Below, piece after piece: positions 43,587-53,293 of a stretch of 64,000 nucleotides of DNA. Position 1 is the stretch's first letter. Every line of letters starts with the position of its first letter. Origin of the DNA: Plasmodium malariae. Its lineage: Eukaryota; Apicomplexa; Aconoidasida; Haemosporida; Plasmodiidae. The notes beneath the pieces were generated by a model, which saw nothing but the letters and a program-made list of their open reading frames with translations, had not been told where the DNA came from and searched no databases. The position numbers were made by a program, and so were the translations under genes. The DNA lies in NCBI RefSeq assembly GCF_900090045.1, contig NC_041782.1, positions 496,001 to 560,000 on the forward strand, given 5' to 3'.

Positions 43587-46500
43587 TTACTGTAATTTTT
43601 TATTTTCAAATATACTTTCATTTGTAATTATATTAGTTGATTGTTTCGGTTTATCACTTCTGGCTTTGCATAGGCTCTCACAATTGTTGCTTCCACCATC
43701 GTTGTTATTACTATGATTACTGAACTTATGATTATTATCGAGGTCGTTTCCTTTAGAATCGCTGTTACCACTACCGCGTATGTTATCATTTCCACTACTA
43801 TTGTTATCATTGATATACAAATAATCCCTCTTAATATCATTTTTCACGGAATAAGTAGCACTATCGTTTGTTGCAGTCAATTCTGAGTCCATCTCCTTTT
43901 CATGCTCATTCGAATTCTCACTCACATTCAAATTCGCATTTTCATCTACGTTATTATGCACCTCTACTGTGTCATTACACACATCTTGACCTTTATCATT
44001 TTTTTTTTTTTCCTTGCTGTCATAACTTTTCAACCACTGTAATTTGTCGAAAAAATATTTTTTTACCGTACTTTGTCTTTTCGGAAGGTTTTTTGATTCG
44101 TTACTCGCGTCGTTACTTAAACCGTTTATCACATCATTACCCATATCGTTTATAATATCGTTACTGACAACGTTACATGTACCATTATTTGAGCTACCTT
44201 CAATAGAACTATACATAATCTCCGATAACGTATCATTATTGCTTCCTCTATTTATGGTATTACTACGCGTACTACTAATACTATTACGCCCTTCTTCATT
44301 ATCATAGTTTTTTGACTTCTTTCTAGTACTCTCTTTTTCATTGTCACTATCTCTATTTATACTAGTGCTTTTATTACTATTGCTTCCATTGCTATAACTT
44401 GCATTAACTTTTTCATAAATTCTTTTTTCAATCTTTTTTGATACACTTTTACTGTTCCTGTTACTGGAATCATGTGAACTGTTACTATACCTAGCACTCT
44501 CATCCATGCATATATTTTCTTTATTACTAACATTTTTACAAATATAATCCTTCTTTATGATTGATGAAGTAGAAGAAGAATGCTCAATATCTTTCAGCTT
44601 TTGTTCTTCTTTAGGTTTCTTAATATTACTGTTAATATCAATTGGAGGTTCTTCTCTTATATTAGCCGTGAAATCATTTCTACCAGAATTTATTCCATGA
44701 AGATTATTTATACTAGAACATAATTCACTTAAATTATTAATTATATTTTCAGAAAACCCTCTTCTATGACCACCTGTGTTACTATTATTAACGTTATTAA
44801 CAAATACATTTGCACTATCAAAATGGATGGGTGTTCCTATACTGTTTGATGTTGTGAATGTATTTGGAGAAGGAACTGAATTGGGAACATGCATTATATT
44901 TTGACTACGTATTGTAGTTGGGGCACGTATTTCTATTGGAGCATGGACTGTAATTGGAGTACGGGATGTATTGGTTGAACGGACTGTATTGTTAGAACGG
45001 ATTGCACTGCTTGTGCGAACTGAACTCGGAACACGTACTACACTGGTAGCACGAAGTATACTTGGACCACGAAGTATACTTGGACCACGAAGTACATTCG
45101 GACCATGGACTCCATTTGAAGCACGAACTACATTCGGACCATGGACTGCATTTGAAGCACCGAAGATGTTTGCTGTGCCAATAACAGTAGATGCATCAAA
45201 AACATTTTCAGTTATGTGGGATCTATTACTTGAGTTTTCATAAAAACGCCCACTCATATTTGCACCGTTACTCTTATTAATATTATTATTAACATTGTTG
45301 TTATTATTAATCGTATCATTAATGGTATCATTAATGCTATTATCAATGTTATTATCACCACTACTGATGTTATTGTTTTCTTCCCCATTGACTGCGTTAC
45401 TTCCATTTGAATTGCTATTTTTATTTTTGTAAGCGTTTTCACTGTTATCCTTACCCTGGTTGTAATCATTACGTCTGACTGTGTTACTATGACTGTGTGT
45501 GTTCTGGTTACTACCGCTGTTATTACTGCTATTATTATTCATATTGCTATTTTGACCATTACTCTCACAATCGTTATTCTTATTACTGTTATTGCTATTA
45601 CTTTTATTATTACCATTACTTTTATTATTACCATTACTTTTATTATTACTATTACTACAATTATTACTATTACTACAATTATTACTATTACTACAACTAT
45701 TAGTATTATTACCATTATTATTATCATCTTTATCATCATCACCATCCTTCTTCTTTGGTATGTTTCTCTCATTTGGGGAACGACAATTACCCTCAAAAGG
45801 ATTTTCTCCCGGTCTCACCTGACTCTGTTCATAAGTGTTTCTTGTATCTGAGTTTCTGTTGCTGCTTCTAATAAAAGTATGAGTGGGGGTATAAATTCTA
45901 TTTACTCTATTTGAATCATTATTTCCAGTTATGAATCTATTAAAAAAATTTTGTAAAATGGACGATGTTTGTGATGCTGCAAAACCTTCTAGGTGGTTAA
46001 TGTCATATTCATCCGTAAAATGAACGTACCTCGTTTCATCAACCGCATTTTCCACATTTCCTGTTCTATTAGGCGTAACATTTTTTCCTGATTCATTTTC
46101 ATTAACGTTCTTTCCACTTGCATCCCTGTCGCCTGGCTCCTTACCATTGATATCATTGCTGTTATTACTGCCATTGTTATCATTACTAACATTACTAACA
46201 ATATTAACGTTATTAACGTTATTACCATTATTATCGTCCTTATTCGCTTTTCCACGGTCATTGCTCTCGTCTTTACTATTCACTTTATCACTGCTATCTT
46301 CATTTATGGCATAATTTCTAGCTTCATTACTGCTACCATTGAGAGCCGCTGCATTTCCACTTCCATTCGTACTCTCGTTCGGATTATTAGAATTGCTAAA
46401 AGAATTGTTACGAGAAATTTCAGAGTTAATTCTTTCTCTTAATTCTTCCCTTTTACAGTTATATTCTTGATCATCTGTAGGTAACTCAAAACGACAAGTA

Positions 46501-47741
46501 GGGCAAGAATTCCTTTCTTTTAACCATGGGATGATACAAGAACAATGAAAAACATGCCGACAACGTTCATTATCTGTTATTCTATGTACTTCATCATTCT
46601 CTTTATATTCTTCTCTACATATGGCACAAGATTCTAACTCTTTTGCTCTCTCAGATGTTAATATATCTACTTTTAAATTTTTGATAACTTCTTCAGATGC
46701 TGGAGGGGGTCCATTTCTTGATGGATCACTTTCCATTATAACAGTCAATACTTGATCTAAGGAAATATGATCAAACGAATTTGCTAATATGTTGTCTATT
46801 ATATCTTGGAAATTTTGTCTTATAAGTGAGTTGAAAGGAACATTCGTTATATCTATTGCTCTCGTAATAATTCTGGGGTTTCTTGGGTTGACACTGTTAC
46901 TGCTAGTGTAGCTGTTGGCGTAACTGTTGGCATAATTACTGGCGTAGCTGTTGGTGAAATTATTGGCATTACTGTTACTATAATTGTTATTGTAATTATT
47001 TCTATAACTATTAGTGCTACTAGTAGCATTAACATTTGCGTTAACATTCGTGTTAATATGAGAGTTCATATTATTCGTATCATTACTACTTTCGGTGTTA
47101 TAATTACTGTTATTATTATTATTATTATTGTTATAACTATAATTTCTTCCTACAAATACCCTATTACCCCCATCACTTCTAACAGTATTATCACTAGCCC
47201 CATTTTCATTAATAGGTGTACCGAAATTGGCTGTAAAATGAATGTCTGCATCTGCTGGTCTAAAACTCGTATTAAACATCTGCTGATACATATTTCTAAA
47301 TAACATCAAGTCGCTAAAAATGTTATCATTTGCACTGGCATTCATATTGGCATTCATATTGGCATTCATATTGGTATTCATATTAGTATTCATATTGGCA
47401 TTCATATTAGTATTCATATTAGTATTCTGATTTGCATTCATATTAGCACTAGTATTAAAAGCACTACTGTTATTACTTGTAAAGGCACTTCTATTATTAT
47501 AATTATTATTTAAATTATTGTTATTATTAAAATATCTACCCCCTACTGTATTCCTACCTTCCCTATTTGTATTTATCGAATGAAAACTTATTGGATCATC
47601 TTCATCTATCTTTTCCACAAAACCAACATTATTACAACTCTTACATTTTATTTCACCATCATATATAATTTCAATGTCACTTGTTCTTTTCACATCTTCA
47701 CAACTATGACAGAAGTAATCATAATCATCAACTTGATTCAT
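43587..47741 (-). CDS. Zinc-ribbon and RING-H2 E3 ubiquitin ligase (RNF126/RNF115-like)
   Basis: 1384 residues from the ATG at 47739-47741. A further in-frame Met 65 codons upstream would add only hydrophobic leader translation. Residues 11-36 form a zinc ribbon (Cys11, Cys14, Cys33, Cys36) like the N-terminal ribbon of RNF126/RNF115, which binds ubiquitin or BAG6 clients. Residues 372-416 form a complete RING-H2: Cys372, Cys375, Cys394, His396, His399, Cys402, Cys413, Cys416, with the IIPWLKERNSCPTC core. It should therefore recruit an E2 and ubiquitinate substrates. Between and after these domains lie Asn/Ser-rich spacers and (NMNT/NMNA)n repeats. An 18-bp, 6-residue repeat block lies at residues 847-978. 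The long C-terminal extension is far beyond the family's usual 300 or so residues and is unassigned. Single exon. Confidence 0.92.
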   Translation of the reverse strand: MNQVDDYDYFCHSCEDVKRTSDIEIIYDGEIKCKSCNNVGFVEKIDEDDPISFHSINTNREGRNTVGGRYFNNNNNLNNNYNNRSAFTSNNSSAFNTSANMNANQNTNMNTNMNANMNTNMNTNMNANMNANMNASANDNIFSDLMLFRNMYQQMFNTSFRPADADIHFTANFGTPINENGASDNTVRSDGGNRVFVGRNYSYNNNNNNNNSNYNTESSNDTNNMNSHINTNVNANVNATSSTNSYRNNYNNNYSNSNANNFTNSYASNYANSYANSYTSSNSVNPRNPRIITRAIDITNVPFNSLIRQNFQDIIDNILANSFDHISLDQVLTVIMESDPSRNGPPPASEEVIKNLKVDILTSERAKELESCAICREEYKENDEVHRITDNERCRHVFHCSCIIPWLKERNSCPTCRFELPTDDQEYNCKREELRERINSEISRNNSFSNSNNPNESTNGSGNAAALNGSSNEARNYAINEDSSDKVNSKDESNDRGKANKDDNNGNNVNNVNIVSNVSNDNNGSNNSNDINGKEPGDRDASGKNVNENESGKNVTPNRTGNVENAVDETRYVHFTDEYDINHLEGFAASQTSSILQNFFNRFITGNNDSNRVNRIYTPTHTFIRSSNRNSDTRNTYEQSQVRPGENPFEGNCRSPNERNIPKKKDGDDDKDDNNNGNNTNSCSNSNNCSNSNNCSNSNNKSNGNNKSNGNNKSNSNNSNKNNDCESNGQNSNMNNNSSNNSGSNQNTHSHSNTVRRNDYNQGKDNSENAYKNKNSNSNGSNAVNGEENNNISSGDNNIDNSINDTINDTINNNNNVNNNINKSNGANMSGRFYENSSNRSHITENVFDASTVIGTANIFGASNAVHGPNVVRASNGVHGPNVLRGPSILRGPSILRATSVVRVPSSVRTSSAIRSNNTVRSTNTSRTPITVHAPIEIRAPTTIRSQNIMHVPNSVPSPNTFTTSNSIGTPIHFDSANVFVNNVNNSNTGGHRRGFSENIINNLSELCSSINNLHGINSGRNDFTANIREEPPIDINSNIKKPKEEQKLKDIEHSSSTSSIIKKDYICKNVSNKENICMDESARYSNSSHDSSNRNSKSVSKKIEKRIYEKVNASYSNGSNSNKSTSINRDSDNEKESTRKKSKNYDNEEGRNSISSTRSNTINRGSNNDTLSEIMYSSIEGSSNNGTCNVVSNDIINDMGNDVINGLSNDASNESKNLPKRQSTVKKYFFDKLQWLKSYDSKEKKKNDKGQDVCNDTVEVHNNVDENANLNVSENSNEHEKEMDSELTATNDSATYSVKNDIKRDYLYINDNNSSGNDNIRGSGNSDSKGNDLDNNHKFSNHSNNNDGGSNNCESLCKARSDKPKQSTNIITNESIFENKKLQ
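44808..45203 (-). repeat. 22-unit hexapeptide repeat in RING protein
   Basis: The block is 396 bp, exactly 22 units of 18 bp. Units on the minus strand include VIGTAN, IFGASN, AVHGPN, VVRASN, VLRGPS, ILRGPS and TIRSQN. The pattern is a hydrophobic residue at position 2, often Arg/His/Gly at 3, Pro/Ser/Ala at 5 and Asn/Ser at 6. DNA identity is highest in the middle (ggaccacgaagtatactt repeated) and decays outward, which suggests expansion from the centre. Confidence 0.9.
47335..47450 (-). repeat. Asn-Met-Asn-Thr/Ala coding repeat in RING protein
   Basis: About nine 12-bp units (attcatattggc / attcatattagt) encode NMNA/NMNT tetrapeptides between the zinc ribbon and the RING domain. Confidence 0.9.
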
Positions 47742-48020
47742 AATCAAACTTTTCTTAATTCGTTTTACAAATATGTATAATAATTTTGACAAAAAAAAAA
47801 ATATATAAATAAAATGGAGAAAAATAAAATGGAGTATAATACAATTAATGAGAAAAATTGAAATACTCCTTTGAAAATTTAACCAAATTCGTATCTGAAC
47901 GTTCTTATGTTGAAGAGTATGTAAACATATGCACACCTGAATATGATGGCATTAGCATGCTAGTATTTATAACTTGTACTCATAAATATATATGCTTTTT
48001 TTTTTGCTACTATGCATGTG

Positions 48021-48057
<37 letters not shown>

Positions 48058-48604
48058 TCTCAACTTCAACTTCTCAAAAATGTAAACATATGTTCGATAA
48101 ATTTAGCTTTATTTTGTCAAATTTTTTTTTTAATTTAAAAAAAAAAAATTATAAAAACAAAAAAAAGGAATCTTCCTCACGTGTACGTTATTGCATATGT
48201 ATATATGCGCGTATAAATGTATGAATATATAAATGTATATAAGGGCGCATAAATGTTATATATGTTAGTACATATACGTATATTTATATATATATATATA
48301 TATATATATAGGTGATAAAGGCTAACATATCATTCGAGCATAGAAAAAAAAACGTTAAATACTAATTATATTTTTATCGTGGGTATATTTTATAACTTCA
48401 TCAATTTATGTATAAATATTGAAATTTTTAAAAAATTTAATTTATATAACATTATAATATGTTTCTATATTCATTTATTCATGTAATCACATTATAATTC
48501 ATATTAAAATATTCACAAAAAAACAAAAAAAAATAATAAAAAAAAAAAAAAAAAATTTAACCGCTTTCATGTTTAAAATAAAATTTTTTCACGTACATGA
48601 TTTG

Positions 48605-48644
<40 letters not shown>

Positions 48645-48674
48645 ACATGAGTAATATTTAAAACCTCATCTTAT

Positions 48675-48710
48675 TTTTCAATTTTTTCTTTTTCTTTTTC
48701 TTTTTCTTTT

Positions 48711-48771
<61 letters not shown>
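48675..48771. repeat. (TTTTTC)n tract followed by 59 consecutive T
   Basis: About five TTTTTC units run into an uninterrupted T run from 48713 to 48771. On the other strand this is a poly-A of 59. The length may be an assembly estimate, because such runs are hard to sequence. Confidence 0.9.
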
Positions 48772-48772
<1 letters not shown>

Positions 48773-49339
48773 TGATGTATTATTGAATTTTATGTAGAAT
48801 GAAATTTTAAATTATTTTTTTACTTGGTTCAAGTGTATATAAACGTTTTTTTTTTTTTTTTAAACAATTACACCACTACGACATACATAATTTTGGCGTA
48901 CGCATATATAAACATATATATATATATATACATAATATTACATAAGCATACATATGTTTATATTTGCCGTTATGTGTTTGCTATTTTTATGTGTTATTTT
49001 AGTATATTTATAAATGTACCCATATATATAATATTATTTTATATACAAATACACGTACATATAAATATGGAAGTATGTATAACGGTATATGCATTTTTTG
49101 TTCATTGTGTTCTATGCTTAACTATTCAAATGATGCTGTTTTATTATATATATTTCACTTCACTTATATGAATATATTAATACGTACTTTAATTACATTC
49201 TTGTGTATATTGTTATACATATGTTGATAAGTACACATCATTCTCAGGTTATTTCGTTCATATAATACATTTTTTACGCGATTATATTGTATGTTTGAAG
49301 TGAATTTATATATATAAATAATTGATATCTATATATAAG

Positions 49340-49655
49340 CTAATATATAGGTATATGATTAATATATATGCATATGATTTATATATATGTATATGATTAA
49401 TATATATGTATATGATTAATGTATATGCATATGATTAATATATATGCATATGATTAATATATATGCATATGATTAATATATATGTATATGATTAATATAT
49501 ATGTATATGATTAATATATATGCATATGATTATATATATGTATATGATTATATATATGTATATGATTAATATATATGCATATGATTAATATATATGCATA
49601 TGATTAATATATATGTATATGATTAATATATATGTATATGATTAATATATATGTA
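49340..49655. repeat. 19-bp tandem array around GATTAATATATATGYATAT
   Basis: About 16-17 copies of a 19-bp unit, with GCAT/GTAT as the main variable position and occasional loss of the ATTAA part. The unit is AT-rich but far more ordered than the surrounding TA microsatellites. Confidence 0.9.
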
Positions 49656-49869
49656 TACACTGTGAATATTTATATTTATTTATTTATATACACACTTTGA
49701 TTACATAAAATTGTAAAAAAAAATTAGAAAAATAAAATTCCTATGATTTCAGTAATCGTAATTTAAAAACTACATATATAATCTACGAACATAATGTTAT
49801 ATTCTAAAAAAATTTACAATTAATAAAAGGTGTCATTACATTTATCAAAACTTCTTTTTTTAAAAACTA

Positions 49870-50160
49870 AGTTGTAATGCTCCTTTGTAATACTCCTTTG
49901 TAATACTCCTTTGTAATACTACTTTGTAATACTCTTTTGTAATACTACTTTGTAATACTCCTTTGTAATACTACTTGTAATACTCCTTTGTAATACTCCT
50001 TTGTAATACTTTGTACTTTTGTGTAATACTCCTTTGTAATACTCCTTTGTAATACTCCTTTGTAATACCTTTGTAATACTACTTTGTAATACTACTTTGT
50101 AATACTACTTTGTAATACTACTTTGTAATACTACTTTGTAATACTACTTTGTAATACTAA
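49870..50160. repeat. 13-bp tandem array around TTTGTAATACTCC
   Basis: About 22 copies of CTTTGTAATACTC/ACTTTGTAATACT, mostly 13 bp apart, with a few shortened units. CTCC variants dominate the left side and CTAC variants the right. It lies 200 bp from the 19-bp array. Confidence 0.92.
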
Positions 50161-51189
50161 TTTTTAGTCCTATTTTATAATACTAATTGTGTTAAAAAAA
50201 TATATATATATAAATTTATGTATCTTGTATAAGTACATATGTGTATATATAATATATATATTATATTCATGTATATACAAATATATGTACATAAACATAT
50301 TTATTCTTTTCGCTTTAACAATCTGTGGCTATATTAAATAAAACTGCATAAAATTTAACTTTAAAAATATATAGAATAGTTTTTCACATTTATATATATG
50401 TATACATATATATATACACATGTATACATATATATATACACATGTATAAGTTCATTTAACAAATTTTTATTCTGTGCAATTTCAAATATATGCGTATATT
50501 TGTGCATGTACATAAATTTGTGCGTATATTTTTACATATATATATTTATATACATATATGTAATATAACGGTTATAATATATGGTACAGTTAAAATCTGG
50601 TAATAATATCTTCATAGATTTTTCAAAATTTTTATATTATTTCTTATTTATTTTTTTTTTTTTTTTCTAATGAAACGTTCAAAATTACATTTACGCATTT
50701 TTAACAATATAAAAACGTCCAACATAAATTAGAAAAAAAAATAATAACATATACATATATATATAAAACAACATATATATAGTAAAATAAAATAGAATTT
50801 GAAATTAATTATAATAAAAAAATATATATTATGCTAAAAACTGCGAGAGGTTAAGTATCTCTATAACAATTAAAAAAATATATTGTTACGTGTGCATAAT
50901 ATAGAATTCAATACCTTTTTAATATATATTATATATATATAACATTGTTGTTACTTGTACTTATTTGTAAACTACTAATATACATGTTTTAAATTAGAGA
51001 TTACAACATAACTTTTTAACTGTGTATATTAAATTATGCATAAATTTTGTGTAAACACGTAATACAAATTTTTGTTTTTTACTTTTTAGCACATACATAT
51101 ATATTCAAATATTTTTTATGTACATATTACGGCATAATCTATATTTTTTAAAAAGGATAAATGATATGTTATGAACATATGTGCATATT

Positions 51190-51244
<55 letters not shown>

Positions 51245-51755
51245 GTGAGAATATATAAGTCACTCTTAAATTTTTCTTTTTTATGAAAAAGGGATATAGC
51301 ATATTCCACGTATCTACGGAATTGTATAAGAACATAAACGAAAATGAAGCTGTCACAGCTTTTTACGTATTAACAAAATAAAAGGTTAATAAATTTTTAA
51401 AATGTTTAACGTATACGTTTTGCTATATTAGTGTTGCACATAAAATAGAATACAGTAATAGCAGTGGCATGCCTATCATTTCAATATAACGTATTTTTAA
51501 AAGATTACGATTCTTAAGTCTTTCCTATTTTAATATTAAACAAAGGAAGAAAATAAAGCAAGAAAATGAATAAAAGAGTAAATAAGTAAATAAATAAATA
51601 AAATAATAGTAACTTAATTTATAATATATAGAAGCAAGCACGTGTTTGTAAATTCCTCAAAAAAAAAAAAAAGAGTATGAATCCATCAAACTGTAATTAC
51701 GAATCAGTTGCAGCAGCGGTTCATTCCTTTTAATTATGGTGCATTTATGGATATT

Positions 51756-51796
<41 letters not shown>

Positions 51797-52020
51797 TTTT
51801 TGGTGTTTGTAAGCACGTTTACGCATTTGTATAAGTGCATTTGTTTTTAACTCTACAAATTAAAAACAATAAGATTAACTACTTGTACTATTTGCTTTAC
51901 CAGCATAGGAAATTATGCAGCTTCTAGCATAAAGGTGCAATAAGCACATTTCGTACCTTTTCTGTATATACGCATTAGTGAAGTTTATATACTACTTGCA
52001 CAGGTACGGAAAGCAAGTAT

Positions 52021-52053
<33 letters not shown>

Positions 52054-52295
52054 GTGCATATATATGTATATACGTGCATGCATAAATGTGTTTATATAAA
52101 TAGAGTACACCCATGTTCCTAGTATGTAATGAAATTAATATCAAATTCGTACTTAATTAGCCTTTTAAAAATTTCATTTTTTTCCTCCAGCGTCATAAGG
52201 GTAGATAAATGTGCACTGACCAATTGTGTACAAATTTTTACGGAACCCTTAGTATTCAGCTGTTATAACATTTTAATATTAATACATATTAGCAA

Positions 52296-52313
52296 ACGAG
52301 TAGGCGTACTCGT
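52296..52313. other. Perfect 7-bp hairpin in a GC-richer island
   Basis: ACGAGTA - GGCG - TACTCGT forms a 7-bp stem with a 4-base loop. It is the right end of an island (about 52190-52325) clearly less AT-rich than its flanks. This could be part of a noncoding RNA; see findings. Confidence 0.4.
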
Positions 52314-53293
52314 CGTATGCTAGTTCTTATTAAACCAGTTTTTTCCCCCAATTGTAGGTATTTTTAAAAAACTTTTTCCATATATATAAATATATATTTG
52401 TAATTTTTCCGGGAACACGTTCCTATATAATGGGGATAAAATTAATAATATACTAATGTCAATACATAAATTGTTTGCTTTCTACATATATGTACACTTT
52501 TGTCATTACCTGTATACCTGTGTAACTTTTTTGTGCCCCTCACTAATATGCAATTAAAAAACTTTGGGGTTAAAAAAATAGAGGAAAGAAATGAAATATA
52601 AAAAAAATATAAGATACGTGAAAAAAAAAAAAAAATCTTTAAATAATAAGAAATACGCAAAATGTTAAGTGAAATGCGGTTAACTAAATTTTTGCAAATT
52701 AAATTGTGTAATCACAATATTAAAATTAATTATGACTACTCATAAAATTGAAGGGTTGCGTGATGTTTAATAAAAAAAAAAAAAAAAAAAAAAAAAATAC
52801 GTGAAGTTCTATTATACATGAAAAGAGTTGCATCCATCTATCTATATATATCTGTCTGTATCTACATGTGTAAACATAAATATATATATATATGACACAT
52901 ACAATGTATACATACATTCATATACGTGCATGCTCACGTATGCATACGCCAACCTAGTACGTTTATAAAAAACAGCGTTTCACTCTATTTCCATGAAAAA
53001 CAATGAAATGAGCTTCATTCGTCGAAAAAGCCAATTATTGGTTAAAATTATGTATATATATAAATTCGCGAGGGGTTTGAAAAAAAAAAAAATATAATAA
53101 TAAAATTTATAAATATACAAATACAAGTGCATATATATACATACACCTGAATACATGTCAACATATGCGTAAAGGCCGCATCTCCGTAAGTAAACTTGTG
53201 TTTTACATATAGATAATAATGTGTACATGTACCAAACACATGCATATATTTATTCACACATTTCCTCTATCCATACCAGCACTTACTCCACAA

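Larger units (their letters stand above)
47742..53293. other. 5.5 kb intergenic region, repeat-rich
   Basis: The longest gene-free stretch in the window, between the RING promoter and the SR-protein 3' end. It holds (TA)n tracts (48025-48050, 48286-48310, 48608-48636, 51200-51232), a 59-base poly-T (48713-48771) preceded by (TTTTTC)n, a 19-bp array (about 49340-49655), a 13-bp array (about 49870-50160) and a GC-richer island with a perfect hairpin (52190-52325). Composition is not extreme or uniform enough for a Plasmodium centromere. No gene is recognised. Confidence 0.6.

Noticed and set aside
47742..47936. 65-codon N-terminal extension of the RING protein
   Set aside because: It translates to Phe/Ile/Leu/Lys-rich leader. 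The zinc ribbon begins ten residues after the chosen Met.
47742..53293. Centromere
   Set aside because: Plasmodium centromeres are 2-3 kb of nearly pure AT with characteristic internal repeats. Here GC-containing arrays and islands interrupt the region throughout.
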